Source: Macrotrachela quadricornifera (Eukaryota > Rotifera > Eurotatoria > Philodinida > Philodinidae). Taken from it: a DNA stretch of 64,000 nt. Positions 1 to 12,728 of this stretch are shown here, piece after piece. The notes beneath the pieces were generated by a model. It did no database searches, was not told where the DNA came from, and saw only the letters and a program-made list of their open reading frames with translations. Both the position numbers and the translations under genes were made by a program. The stretch is from contig JAJEKB010020545.1 in NCBI GenBank assembly GCA_022393335.1, forward strand, positions 1 to 64,000, read 5' to 3'. The first letter of the stretch is position 1, and each line of letters starts with the position of its first letter.

Positions 1-235
1 GATGAATATGAGAGAGATGTAAATAGAATGAAAATCACTGTGTTATGGCGTAAGGCATCACCAAGATGTTGTGCACCACCAGCTCCTATTTCATAGTCGT
101 AAAGGTCCAGTGTTGTGAGTGTCTATATGTCGAGAAAAAGATGACTATGAGAGAGATAAATAAAGTATGACTAGTATCGTTTCATCTCCTAATGCACCAG
201 CAAAATGTTGTGTTGCATCGACTGGAATATTATTT
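1..235 (-). pseudogene. Decayed NLR-like leucine-rich-repeat exons
   Basis: On the minus strand, 122-39 is an 84-nt block encoding one 28-residue ribonuclease-inhibitor-type LRR (starts TLTTLDL, contains EIGAGGAQHLGDALR). It is preceded by an acceptor-like ATAG. The following donor reads GTGATT, where the intact copies at the other end of the window read GTGAGT. A second, more eroded unit lies at about 235-180 (readable part QHFAGALGDE), and its donor is lost. The exon-plus-short-intron format matches the LRR gene at 63336-64000. I see no intact reading frame, so I treat this as a relic of that family. The gene could continue left of the window. Confidence 0.6.
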
Positions 236-1000
236 TTGGGAGGGTTTTTTTGATGAATCCCTCGAGAATGGGCGTGTGATAATTCAAGCTCATGAACTAT
301 GAGGAGCTAGATAAAGACCTGGTCACTAGTTATAGCGCCAACTGATGTAACCTGCTCACCAATTCCAATTGAGACTCATGTGAGCCGGTGTTCAGGTGTA
401 ACTGGTTGTGTATTCAAACGAGATGTTAAATAGCTTTAAATCTTTCAACATAACAACTGTGACAAGTGACATTGGTAATACTGTAGAAAAGTAAAAATGA
501 AATATAGTCATTCACGATCATGATAGATAGAAATATTCTACCAATTCACAACCAGTTGTACGTATAATGATGTTGTAAAAGACTTCTGTAATCGGGAGCT
601 TGACAGTGGATAGAGCCAGTGTAGCTGGATTCGCTGCTTGGGAGTGAGAGACTCTGTATAGTGATACGCAATTGGATAGAGAAGCTGATGACGGAATTCA
701 CTCAATATGGCTTTAGTTGGTGAAAAAACTTAGCTTCATAAATCACCTCTTGCCTACTCCACGAGTAGAGTTGGATTAATTGTTTTTCTGTTATCATGTA
801 TAACTGCGTCTTGGACGACAAACAAACAAATATACACTAACTCTGTTCGAAGTCTCTGCTCTAACTGATTAGTGGTAGCCAACTAGTGGTTTCATTATAA
901 AAACAGGCTTAATTTTAACCTATTATCAGCTTTATATGAATCAACACGTATGCTAGTGCGACCTCATGAACTGTAATGAGTTGTGACGAAGAGTGGATGT
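236..1000. other. Intergenic stretch, no gene seen
   Basis: No ORF with recognisable content. A short block at about 352-400 resembles one unit of the 33-bp tandem repeat that begins at 1001. Nothing else stands out. Confidence 0.5.
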
Positions 1001-1186
1001 CCAGCTCGAATTCCTACTCAGGTGAGCTGGTGCCTAGTTTCAGTTCCGATTCAAGTGAGTTGATATCCAGCCCCAATTCCAACTTATATGAGTTGATTAC
1101 CAACTCCAGCTCCGATTCATGTGAGTCGGAGACCAATTCTTTTCAGATGAGTTGGAATTTATGCACCAGTTCGGGCTGTGAGCATT
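1001..1186 (+). repeat. 33-bp degenerate tandem repeat, about 5.5 units
   Basis: Successive units begin at 1001, 1033, 1067, 1100 and 1133, each starting CCA or CCT and ending near GTGAGTTG or GTGAGCTGG. The period is 32-34 bp. A 70-residue Ser-rich reading frame (976-1188) runs through it because the period is close to 11 codons. I regard that frame as a product of the repeat, not a gene. It has no recognisable domain. Confidence 0.65.
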
Positions 1187-1779
1187 AATATGGAACTGTC
1201 ACATTCCTACTCGAAAACTGGCTGTGTTTTTATAAATTCTTCAGAGATTCTGGAATATTTACTGTGATTTTGAGAGTGTTTAGAGTTCTTCGAATACTGG
1301 AAGACCTCGTAGAAGTCTTTTGAAATCTTGGGTAAAACTTTTGTATCCGTCATAAGTTAAAGCTAGTATAGGAGTCAGAATTTAACTTGTGTTAATTAAA
1401 AAGGAAGCAGTGACAATCAATGGATTCAATAGACTTCAGTTGAAGTATAATTGTTTTATAGTTAATTCTTTTGAGATTCATAAATTAGTAAGTGAGAGAA
1501 GTTACCGTTAATATTTATGTAGGAAGTTACAGTAACTGAGTGATATTCAGTATTATTTTTGTTAAGAAATTCTAGTTTACAGGAGTTTTGGTTTTATTAA
1601 AAAGGCTTTGATTATAGATTATTGACGTCGATGAATGCATGTTTCTACACTGTTTCCATGAGGGTATGAGTTCTCATCCATAGTTTTTATCTACGTATCG
1701 TACAAACAACAGCTAGTATTGTTCAAGCTATGTAAGAAAGGTTACGTACTGACTTCGCAATGCTCATAAAGCATACTAA
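1187..1779. other. Intergenic stretch, nothing recognised
   Basis: AT-rich sequence without a plausible exon, RNA gene or repeat that I can see. Confidence 0.4.
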
Positions 1780-2400
1780 CAAGGGAAGGTCAGCAAGTGT
1801 TCACTCGCCTTTGAACTGCGCCTCAGTTGACCGGGAGTAATCGAGCATGCTGATTCTGAATTTCATAATGGTTTGGGTTAATTTTGACTTTAAAGCCCTG
1901 GTTTTTGAAGATCTTGATTTTCAAGTCGAAAAACTATTTGGTCTAAAAAATATTTTTGATCTGTCCAAATGATAAAGTATGTCGTGAAACCTATAGAAAA
2001 CCACTTTTCAAGGTTTCATGAAAGGTTCTGAGAAAATTTTCTACGTCTAAAACTTTAAAAAAGAGAGGAAAATCTGGCTTTTTGCTATACTGCGTAGAAA
2101 AGCTGGTTTTTCCTATCTTGATTTAAAGTTTTACACGTAGAAAACTTCCTTTGAACCTCTCATGAAACTTTGAAAAATGGTATTCTAAAGGTTTCGTGGC
2201 GTACTTTATCTATTGGACAGACCAAAAAACTTTTTAGCACAAACAGTTTTTTGGCTTGAAAATCGAGATCTTGAAAAGTCGAACCTTTGAAGTCAAAATT
2301 AGCCCAAACTATTATGAAATTCGGAACCAGCGTGCTCGATGACTCTTGGTCAACTGAGATTCATCTCAAAAGCGAGTGAATACTTGGTAGCCTTCCCTCA
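1780..2400. repeat. Fold-back palindrome 1 (about 300-bp arms)
   Basis: Left arm from about 1783 (AAGGGAAGGTCAGCA) is the imperfect reverse complement of the right arm ending at about 2397 (ACTTGGTAGCCTTCCC). The arms match along their whole length down to a centre near 2082-2100, leaving a spacer of roughly 15-20 nt. Matching pairs include GAAGATCTTGATTTTCAAG with CTTGAAAATCGAGATCTT. No coding sequence and no clear target-site duplication. It behaves like a non-autonomous fold-back element. Confidence 0.75.
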
Positions 2401-2628
2401 TAAGTTGCCTCCGTGCTAGAGCAGTGAAAAAATTGTTGTTGAAGTCTACTTTATTTGCAGCAATAACAAGGATACACAAATTCTGGCGAATGCTGATAAA
2501 TTTCTAGTAAAGATTTTCATAATGGTAACTGATATAAAATACAGTTTTCTAGTAGAAAAGTGACCGATATATATTTCGAAAAGTATCTCAAGTTTGTTTT
2601 AATTAAATGGAAATAAAACAACAATCCA

Positions 2629-3781
2629 TCACTACTCTCCGTTTCAAAAGAAGGTACCTCACAATTTTTTGAATAACTTTTGATAAGTAAGAGATAGAGA
2701 GCTACGGTTTTCACCATTAGAAAAAGGCGAGTCGGGGGCATCGAACCACACACGAAACATAATCATTCAGTAATGGGGAGCAAATTTCTTAGAAACCTGA
2801 ATTTTCCGAAAACCGAGATTTTCAGAATTTCCTTTACACTTTTCGTTTTGAGGATGCCAGTTAATAGTTCACACTTTTTTCCATCGAACAAAACGAACCC
2901 GACCTTTTTCTGACCTTTTGATAAAAAGCTAGACTTCGCACACTTGAAGCCGTGAACACCGTAGTTTTTAACCTATTTCAATAGTTTTGAGTAGTTTTTG
3001 TGCGATTCATTTAGCTTTTAATAGAAAAAGAATGATATATTTGAAATCAGCACACAAAACTGCGTCGATCTATATACTTTTTAATATTCCCGAAATACTT
3101 TCATTCTTCTCTAAAATTCTACCTGTGGTATCTCTCATGGATTGATCCAAAAATGAATGTAATTAAACACCAGTTTGAATGTGACAAACGAACTCTTGCT
3201 GGCTCAAAAGTGAAGTAAACTTAATGGAATAAATAATCAATTATTAAAATAAGTTTTTAAATAATTTAATTTTTGGGTCAATCCCTGAGTGGTACTCCTG
3301 GTAAAATTTTAGAGAAAAATGAAAATATTCCGGGAAATATTAAAAAATATATAGATCGACCGAGTTTTGTGTGGTGCTTTCAAACATATCATTTTTTTTC
3401 TACCAAAAGCTAAATGAATCGCAAAAAAACTACTCAAAACTATTGAAATAGGTTAAAAACTAGGGTGTTCACGGCTTCCAGTGTGTGAAGTCTAGCTTCT
3501 TACCAGAAGGTCAGAAAAAGGTCGGGTTTTTGTTGTTCGATGGAAAGAAGTGTAGACTATTAACTAGCATCCTCAAAACGAAAAGTGTAATGGAAATTCT
3601 AGAAATCCAGATCTCTAAGAAACCTGCTCGCCATTACTGGATGATTATGTTTCTTATGTGGTTCAATGCCCCAGACTCTCCTTTTTCTAATGGTGAAGAT
3701 CGCAGCTCTCTATCTCTTATCTATCAAAAGTTATTTAAAAAATCGTGAGGTACCTTCTATTTTGAAACAGATAGTAGTTGT
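2629..3781. repeat. Fold-back palindrome 2 (about 530-bp arms)
   Basis: Left arm about 2629-3168 and right arm about 3252-3781 are imperfect inverted copies separated by about 85 bp. Outer ends read GAAGGTACCTCAC on the left and GTGAGGTACCTTC on the right. The small reading frames at 2517-2753 (minus) and 3485-3748 (plus) sit in the two arms and are partly mirror images, so I do not call them genes. The arm block around TGAATAACTTTTGATAAGTA recurs in the fold-back at 8694-9580, so the two are probably one family. Confidence 0.8.
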
Positions 3782-6700
3782 CGAATGTTTATCGGCAGTT
3801 TCGAATTTATGGTCTTTTTCATTTCAAACTCAATTTTAAAACCAAAAACCACAACAATTTGTTCCAACCGATCCGATTCTTACCTGCTGCTACTTAGTCT
3901 CATCTGATCGTCCCTATTCTCGCATATTTCTGCCAATTTTCATCTGGTATCACTTTAGTGTCCCCGGAGAGTAGGGCTAGCTCCTCTAGGTCCCAAAACC
4001 CTATCTAACCTTCTCACTCAAGCTCACCCTCATCCTCACTTCTCCTATTCTTCCACTCACACGTTCAAATTCGAAGACTCTTTAGACTCCGATTTCAGCT
4101 TGAAATCAACTGTCATTTTTTCTTGATAAATTTAGATTGAAACTAAATAGACCATTCTATGGTATTTCTAGAAGTCTGTAATTCTCTACATTCTTTTTTA
4201 TTCATGCAATGCATCAAATCATAGAACACTATTGTATGAAATAACCTTCTTTGAAATTAGAAACAAGAAAATTAATCAATTAATATATTTTTTAAGAGAG
4301 AACGATGCTTTTAAAATGTGGTAAAAATATTACTTCGTACTGAAACCAACAATTACCTTATATGGATGGTACGTATCCAAAATAGTATTTAGTCTTTTGC
4401 AAACACTTTGGCATGACCAGAAAATTTCTTCTACGTCGAGGTTATCCAGAATCCGATAAACCAGTTCGATGGGTAACGTATGCAGGGTAAGATTCCTTGT
4501 CGCAGACATTGGTATTGTTATGTATGAAATGAAGATGTTTTAGTGAAATACATGCGCTTTCATATTCTGTGTTATCTTTTAAATATTCTGTTGTGTATGA
4601 TATGTCATTGAATTTCTTATCTTTTTATGTAACTATAAAGGTGTGATAAGAACGATATAAAATAAATTTTGAGAGAAGCAGTCACATGTCATTTTAACAA
4701 GACTCAGATCAAAGATATCGAACTCAACGGTAGCTCAAAGGATGAATATCATGAATAACCGCATTTCTAATTTATTTCACACTTTTATTATAATAATATG
4801 ATATATATTCTCAGTCAAAAAAATGTTTTGATTATGACCGATTTTATGACACTGTTTCCATTAAATAAAAAATTTTATTTTTCGTTAGATTCTGAGATTA
4901 CTTTACATAATATATACAAAAAGGTTTTCTTCTTTCTTTTTCAATAACACTGGAAGAAAATTTTACACTATTCTGATCAAAGATTAAATACTAATCAGTA
5001 AAATATTTTTAATTCTTTTTAATCTCATTAAACTTTACCTAGAAGATATCGCAACTTAGTTTTCCGTGAGAATAAGTAATTTTTATTTTTGACTAACCTA
5101 TTACTCCGTTATTCTTCATAATACATTTTCTTGTTTATTTTTTAGACTTTTTTGTTTCTATTTTATTCTGTTTCATCAGTTATATATTATTAAGAATACG
5201 ATTCTTCTTACAACTATTCTTTATTTTAAATTTTTTATCACGTTCATAATTATTCATAAATCAATGCTGTAATCAAAATATCAAATTTGCTTGAACTTAT
5301 GACTCATTGCACTAAGAGATGATCAACCGACCATTTCCAGTATTGTTCACTTTCAAATATGTGGTAATGGTCACTATTTGATAATGTTCGGTGCAAATCA
5401 CGTAAAAAATATTGAATCAGTAATCTTTTATATTGAACTTTTATAAAAATTCCTAAAAACCAAGATCATGAAAAATCAGTCCATTGTCAAGACTATGTAC
5501 CGAGAGCAGCTCAACGGATTCAATCGAAATTTTGTATGGATATTCACAATTGGTGAATGATCCTATTAGCTAAACGAATATCAAGTGAAATGAATGTGTA
5601 TTTGCTCTTCTACAGATGTTCTATCCAAAGAGCAAAATCTCTATTTCAGCCATTTTCATGGTTGTATATCTGATAAGTAGCGCATGATAAAGTTTTGGAA
5701 TTTCTTCATAGAAACACCTAAACAATATCTCATTTTAGTAAAAACCTTAGCTTCTTCGAGTAGACCGTTCGTCTACGATAATCACATCAAAATTATTTGT
5801 CTTTTCTAAATTATCAAGAGAGTTTCTCACGGAGAATACAACGCAAAAACGGAATCGATCTATTTATATTTCATTCAAATTGTATCTACGACTTTGTTTC
5901 GGTCAAATTTTGATCTTTCATTTCTCTGAAAGATATATCAAACACTGAGATTAATCAAAAACTAATTTGAACGGTAAACTGTTATTCATAGATAAAAACA
6001 GAGGTGAATATATAATGAAATAGTTGTTTTGATTAAACTAATCTTTTCACATATTCTTAAGGAAACCAAAGATGAAAATTTGACGGAAAAAGAACTCAGT
6101 AAAACAGTTTCAAAAATAGAGATAGTACATTTGTATAAATAATAATTTGTTCAAAGAAAAAAATTACAATTTGTAACAATAGGACTCCATTAGGACGATA
6201 TTTAACATTTAACGAAGAAAAAAGAATCTGTACATCGAATAAGGTTATTTTTGACGAATCTAAATCGTATTTCCAAGAATTTCAAATCAAAAATAGCATT
6301 TTAGATCTTGCAGAGAGTATTTAAGATCTTTCTCATCACTCAACTAGTTTTTAAAAAATTTGATATATATGCTAAGTACACTGAATCTTGTTAAATGATG
6401 CGAATAGAAGTAATTATTTATATTTAACTTCAATTTAATTTATGTATAAATCAGAATATTCATAATCTTTATTTCAAATAGAAATTAACTTTTATAGTGA
6501 TTTATATTTTTTTCTAAATATAATATGTTATATAAAATAATTGATTTTTTAAGCAAAATAAAAATTATGGATAATTTAGATTTATTTAAAATCAACAGGA
6601 ATATGACATTTCTATCAATAGCACTCATGATAAAAGTAACATCGTAACCGTATTACACTTTTCTAGCATATAACTATCATATGTTGGACGGATGATAATG

Positions 6701-6908
6701 TTTAGATGTATTCTTTATGCTTGAAATAAAACTAAATAGAACATACGCATTATTCTAAAAATTTAACAAAGTGGTCAAGTGAAAACTCATTCTGAAACTT
6801 GTCGTCACCTTTCCGTATTTTTAGATATTTTTTAGGCATTTTTGAACAGTATTTTGCGTTTTTTTGGGTAAGGATGGGGTTTATGGAACAAATGGCGTTT
6901 CAAACCGA
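3782..6908. other. Long AT-rich intergenic stretch
   Basis: No exon or RNA gene recognised over about 3.1 kb. A short, relatively GC-richer block at 3860-4060 and another at 4380-4490 might be old transposon or gene remnants, but neither gives a readable domain. Confidence 0.4.
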
Positions 6909-7781
6909 TAGAACGCGTCGAGTTCTATTTGGAACAGAGACCGTCACAGGGCAGGGCAAAAACGTTTGCCCTGTTAACTTTTTTTTTTAATCAACAGTTT
7001 TAATTACACATTCTAAACGGTAATATAAATGTGACTGATAAATTCAATAGATATCGCTGTATGTTGATAAAGAAAAGTACTTGTGAGATTACTTCGAATA
7101 CCTCTAATTTCGTTGGTACAACAAAGCCTGCCCATATAAACTAAATAGATGAATGAAATAATAGATTAAAGATTCATTTTTTTCTAGTATTCTGAGCACA
7201 ATTTTGATTTCCAAACAGATATGATACACAATACTATAATTCATTTGTTATTTATTGTTTCATATGGTTTATTTTATATTATAGGGCGTCCCAAAAGACA
7301 CTTTAAAAAATAAATTTAAATATCTCCCTTACGACTCGAACAGACGAGTTGATTTTTTTGTCAATGATGGAGGCATGTTCAAAGTTTATATGCATCAAGA
7401 CATATTTAAAGAGGCCCTTTCTTATGTATTACTATTGACTTTTCCACAAATCGAAAAAAATTATATATTTAACAAAAGGTCTCTCTAGGCATACTTTTAT
7501 GAGTATAAAGCTTGAACGTACTCATATCATTGATAAAAAAGTCAGCACGTTTACTCAATCAGTCATGGAGATATTCAATTCTATTTTCCGGCAAAGTGAC
7601 TTTTGCATCACTCTGCATATCATTTTTTTCGATCTGTGGAAAAAGTCAAATCTTTTTGTTGATGTCAGTAGTAATACTTAAGAAAGGGCAGGATAGGGCA
7701 AGAAAGAACAGGGCACAGGGCACAGGGCAGGGCAGGACAGAAAAAAGTGCCCTGTGATAGTCTCTGATTTGGAATCAGTGA
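6909..7781. repeat. Inverted repeat with GGGCA arrays, possible hAT-like derivative
   Basis: The left end at 6947 reads CAGGGCAGGGCAAAAACG. The right end at 7754 reads AAAAAAGTGCCCTG, preceded by a run of GGGCA and GGGCAC units (7686-7735). The flanking sequence is also inverted (ACAGAGACCGTCA on the left, TGATAGTCTCTGA on the right) instead of forming an 8-bp direct duplication. The left flank (6909-6937, CGATAGAACGCGTCGAG) resembles the 161-bp tandem repeat at 15149-15575. The reading frames at 7499-7757 have no recognisable domain. CAGGG termini with subterminal short arrays recall the hAT derivative at 16619-17314, but a proper target duplication is missing. Confidence 0.4.
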
Positions 7782-8693
7782 GTATGATATTAGAGCGAAT
7801 CAGGAAAAGAAAAACTCGAATCCGTCGATAAGATATCCTACGTATTGAGAGGTCAGTTTATGTTTGACACTTTCTAATGTGTTCTTTCTCGTAATCGTAT
7901 AGAAAATTTTTTTAGGACAAGTAGAATGCCCATGAAACAAGTTTCAAAAATTAATAACTCCGTTTTTGACAGTGTACTCAGTAAGAAACGAAAAATGTGA
8001 TCGAAATTTTGATCGTGCAGCTAGATAACGAACAGCAATTATTTCTGATCAAAATAAAACAAATCTTTTTTATTGAAAAATATTTCTAAATGTTTAATTT
8101 TCTTGCTAGATGAGCTAATAGAATCAATCAAAAGTTATTTTATCGAATATCTTTTCTTCATAAAGATAAATTTTTAATCAACCGTTTTGTTCAAAAAATA
8201 TCTCTTATACAAATCAAATCAGAACTTCTTGGTCATCGTTTATAAAACTAGTATTCACATTTTATTCATATCATTTTTGAATTGTAGATTTTTGTTACCA
8301 TTTTTCTTGTATCAGAACTTCAAATAAGAACAACTTTCATGAATAAATCTAGTGTATTTTCTGAGTTTTTTAGAGATTTCATTTTGAATTTTTATCTTCA
8401 TAAAAATAATTTTATATTGTTTTTCAAAATGATTTGTTTTATTTTAATCAAAACTTTGATTTATCGGTTAATATATTTTATACGTATTAAAAAAAAGATA
8501 CACAAAATGTCTCAATTAGACACGTTATGTGTTAACAGACGACCGATTTTAGACACCTCAGTAGAGTAAATCTAAAATAGATAATTGAGATATCTTGAAT
8601 TTTTAAAGTGTTGTATTGTAAGATTGATTAAATTTTTCTCTAAATCGATTATCTTCCTTCAACATTTAAAATTTAATGTTTAACAGAATTTAC
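7782..8693. other. AT-rich intergenic stretch
   Basis: No recognisable gene. The 76-residue frame at 8339-8569 is Phe/Ile/Lys-rich, as expected by chance in AT-rich DNA. Confidence 0.4.
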
Positions 8694-9580
8694 TTACGAC
8701 AATCCACAAGTAATCAGGGAGGTACTTTTTTTCCTTAAGCGGAGGTATAAAAAAATCATTTTTTTACCAATAGATCGAGCGTGTTTCGCTCTATTTGTCT
8801 ATACTAGTTGATTACTACTAAACTGTTATAACAATAATAAAATTTGGATAAGACCTGCTTCTGTTGCATATTTGCTGGTAGCATGAATGTTGATGTGTAT
8901 TTTTGGAATAACTTTTGATAGAAATAAGATATAGAACTGCGATTTTCGCTGTTGGAAAGAGGAAATAAAGACGCATCGAATCTTATGTTACCGACTTTTT
9001 CACATGACTTCTGACGGTTTTTTTATTCAAGTTTTTAACCGTCGGAAAAATGCTTATTTTAGGAAAAAAAGAAGAAGCAAAAAATTTAATAGAATATTGT
9101 GGTAGAGGTTCGTCTGGAATAGGTATTAACCATAAATAATTGAATTTAAACAGCTGAGTCTTTCGCAGTCTGTAGATCTTCGATTAGCGGTTTGAATGTG
9201 AAAACGACTTTTGAAAATTCACTGTAGACAACTCATGGAATAAATCTGCTCTTTAAAAGGTAAACTAAAACCCTACAAAAAGCAGCTCGATGCGTCTTTA
9301 TCTTCTCTTTCGAATGGCAAAAACCGGAGTTCTCTATCTTATTTCTATCAAAAGTTATTCAAAAATACTCACAAGTATTCATGGTCATGCTACCAGCGTA
9401 TATGCGACAAAAACAGATTTTATCGAAATTTTATTATTATGATAACAGTTTAATAGTGATCAACTAGCATAGAAAAATAGAGTGGAACACGCTCTATCTA
9501 TTGCTAAAAAAAGAAACTCTTTTAGACCTCTGCTAGAGGAAATAAGATACCTTCCTCATTACTTTTGGATTGCCCTAAGT
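8694..9580. repeat. Fold-back palindrome 3, related to palindrome 2
   Basis: Left arm about 8694-8985 and right arm about 9280-9580 are inverted copies. Outer ends are CAATCCACAAGTAAT and ATTACTTTTGGATTG; further in, AATAGATCGAGCGTG pairs with CACGCTCTATCTATT. A block near the inner side of each arm (GGAATAACTTTTGATAGAAA on the left) matches palindrome 2. The spacer holds a second small hairpin (GACGG...CCGTC, about 9013-9045). The small frame at 9482-9670 is part of the right arm. No transposase or target duplication seen. Confidence 0.75.
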
Positions 9581-10558
9581 ATATATACTTGTTCTTTTTC
9601 TTTTTTCTTTTCCTATAATAACTGGATGAATGAAGAAACACGACGATCAATTCGACGAGATAGGTTATAGTTCATCATCTGCACCAGTATTGTAAGAAGA
9701 GATAAAAAAAGACATATACATATAAAATAGTGCACTTGTAATTTTGTTGTTCTGTTTTGAATTTAATACTGAAAAAAGCTGATGCTCTCAAAACGTATGT
9801 GAATAAAAGTGTTCTAAATATATATATCTAGTAATAGTAACAATAAGAAGAATATTCGAATTATTGTGAAAAAGTAACAGAAAACGGAACTCGTTACAAT
9901 GTCCTTCCCATAAAATACAAAGCAAAGATTTCTGATTATCAGTTCAAAACCTTAAAACAATGAAGTGAGGATGATGACAAAAGTTTTAGCGATAGATAAA
10001 AATACGCCGAGCACCATCGATGTGTTCAACACATTGACTATCCTCTTCATCAAAAAATCGCTAGTAGTAATATGTGAAGATGTGTCGAAATTAATACAGT
10101 TATTAGTGTTTGTCGTCTAACATCGGACTGAACATAACCTTTTCCTAAAAATCAAGTAATACTTGTTCAAATAGTTATCACTACCGAAAAATAAAGCCAG
10201 AATGAGATCTGTAAAAATTTTTCAAATATCTGAGCCTCCCCAAGCCTAAGGGCTCCGGCGCCCCTGCTCATATGGAGATGGTGGTATTTTTTAAAAATTT
10301 TATTAAATATATCTTGAAGATGATCTTTTAGTGTATTATCATTATTTATAGTTGCTGCTTGTATGGCATTTTGTATTAATTCTGTTGCATAATCTTTAAT
10401 TTTTAGGACGTTGTTGATCTTTTGAATATAATTCACTAATATCTAAAGATAAAACTATTGAAAATGTTAGATTTTTCTATATATCACACAATTAATCAAA
10501 TGTCAAAGTGAATTGTAGTGTGTAGATAAGGATTTTTTTTTGATTGAACAGATTTGTA
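9581..10558. other. Intergenic stretch with one possible orphan exon
   Basis: On the minus strand at about 10436-10275 there is a Gln/Asn-rich helical-looking frame (IQKINNVLKIKDYATELIQ and on). It is preceded by an acceptor-like ATTAG and then runs into a GC-rich block at 10233-10268 (minus-strand start CAGGGGCGCCGGAGCCC). That block resembles one terminus of a hAT-type element, but I cannot find its partner. I do not recognise the frame and cannot link it to the NHL gene upstream, which already has its stop codon. The remaining bases show nothing. Confidence 0.3.
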
Positions 10559-12728
10559 TTAGTAGCGTAAGAATTTTTGTATTCGATGTCCCCAATGTGA
10601 TGCAACGTATAAATTTAATTGACTATCAAGTATCACTGATGATGGACCATTGAGTAATGTGAGATTCGAACTATTTCCAGCTATACCAGTCACACCCGCA
10701 ATTGTTATACTTTCTGATTGACCAACTATGAATAATTGTATTCGATGATTGAATCTATCAGCAACATAAATATTACCCATTGGATCAAGTGTTACAATTG
10801 ATGGTCCATTAAAACTTGTTGATCCTTGTCCACTTGATCCATTGATATTTCCAGCGATATGTGTCCAACTATTATCTCCCAACACCCAACGAACTATATT
10901 ATGAGCACCTGTATTGGCAATAATAAGACTATTCGATAATGAATCAAAGTAGACACCAAAAGGATCAAATAACTGTGTACTACTTGTTCCATTACCATTG
11001 CCACCAGCAACGAGAGTACCTGCTGTTGAACCTGTTCGATAACTCATCACTCGATGATTTCCACTATCTGCAACATAAAGGACATTTGAACTGGAATCAT
11101 ATGCTATACCCATTGGATAGCGAAGATGATTGCTTGAATTGCCTGCTGTGACTAGAAATATATTTACATAGATATTCTTATATTTAAAATTCTTATTAAA
11201 TCGACAATATATCTGTTTAGGATTGTGATAATCAGTGGAAATAATATTTTTTCTTACCATTGCCAGCAACTATCGAACCTATTGATGCACCATTAGGCCA
11301 ATATATCACTCGATGATTTCCTCTATTTGATATATACAAATTACCATTTGAATCAACGATAAGACCGGTTGGTTCATTAAAAGCACTTGGAGATGAAGTT
11401 GTTGTTCCATTTGGAAGTTTAGTTACAGTAATACCATATGATATGTTTGTCAAGTATTTTTGAACTCTTTTATTATATCGATCAGTAGTGTACAAGGCAG
11501 CAGACGAATCGAACCCCAAATCCCAAGGACCACTTAACATATCTGAAGCATTACCTCTGCTATCTGCGCCAACCAAAGTAATGCTTGTTGATTGCCATCG
11601 AAGTGAAACTGTTGTATCTGTAAAAAAATGAATTTATTAAACTTAACATATATTTACATAGATTAGAGATACAGAATATCGAAATATAGAATTTAGCGAT
11701 GGACGAATAAGTACTCTGCAATATAAAATTGTTTTGCAAATGTGAACCTCAAGTGAAAGAATTCTACTATAATATATCCATAGGAAAAAAGTGACATATG
11801 ATTATTCATTTAGGCGCTGACACAATTAAAAAAAATTCAAACTCGATAATTTTAGTTGGCCTCATTTTTCTATTTCATGTCCATGAATTTAAAGTACACA
11901 TAGATCATTTCAAAATACAAAAACTAATAAAAATCATTCTTTTTTGGTATCAAGAAAAGAAAAATAAGACTTTACTCGTTGTAGACGTTGTCTGTTTATA
12001 CAAAACAGCAATAAGTATTGCTGTAAGAGTAATACTCAGAATGAGTGATAGTGCAACAATTATTGATATAATAATATATCGTCGTGGACATCTATAACAG
12101 TTCATAACGAAATTTATCATTAATTTAGTAGAAAAATCAACCGACTTAATTTTTTTATTATTATGTAAATTTCGATGATGATCGTTTATGATACCTTTCC
12201 GATTCGTTTGTGTTTCTATTCGTCCTTGTCCATATAAAGAACTATCTCGATAACTTTTTTCCATACTCATAAGACTAGGTGATTTGATGGAATTTTCATT
12301 GTTCGATATTTGTTTCGATTGATTTTGGTGATTACGAATGATAGAAACAGTTGAAATCTATTTTTGTTAAAAGTAAATAAATGTAATAATATTAATAAAA
12401 ATCTTGAAAATCTAACCGTAGATAATTTAGGATTTAATTTAATAGATTTATTGTTATTAAGTTGATTAGATTGTGATGGTTTAATTCTTACATGAATAAA
12501 TGTATCAATATTTCTTCTTATTGTTAATGAATTATGTTTCTGAATAAAGTAAATTATGAAAATAAAAAATAATTGAAATATAAAATCTAACTAGATTATT
12601 AAGAGAATGATGATGACGTCGACGTGAAATTCTTGTAACTTGTTGTTCAATTCGTTGAGAATGATCTATAATGTTAGTATTAAAAGTTTATAAAAAATAA
12701 AATGATGAATTTTACCACTTTTTCCCAT
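10559..12728 (-). CDS. NHL-repeat protein with N-terminal membrane anchor, six exons
   Basis: Six exons on the minus strand: 12728-12716, 12665-12592, 12539-12417, 12357-11976, 11617-11258 and 11151-10559. Frame is kept across all GT-AG junctions, giving 514 residues. Residues about 1-165 are polar and basic (probably cytoplasmic). One hydrophobic helix follows (YIIISIIVALSLILSITLT), then a short Thr-rich linker and six NHL-type units, each with the pattern GLxxDxxGNLYISxxxNHRVxxW. The design is a type II membrane protein with an extracellular NHL beta-propeller, a format common in bdelloids. The ligand is unknown. NHL propellers generally bind proteins, RNA or glycans, so binding is inferred and no catalytic residues are visible. 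The start was chosen because the 13-nt first exon joins in frame to the next. Confidence 0.85.

Noticed and set aside
2517..3748. Reading frames 2517-2753 (minus) and 3485-3748 (plus)
   Set aside because: They are mirror translations of the two arms of one palindrome, not independent genes.
7281..7310. GGGCGTCCCAAAAGACACTTT, like the end of a mariner/Tigger-type element
   Set aside because: No matching inverted end found downstream and no transposase, so a single terminus is not enough.
10233..10268. GC-rich CAGGGGCGCCGGAGCCC block on the minus strand, hAT-like terminus
   Set aside because: No partner terminus or 8-bp duplication (CTCATATG) was found nearby.
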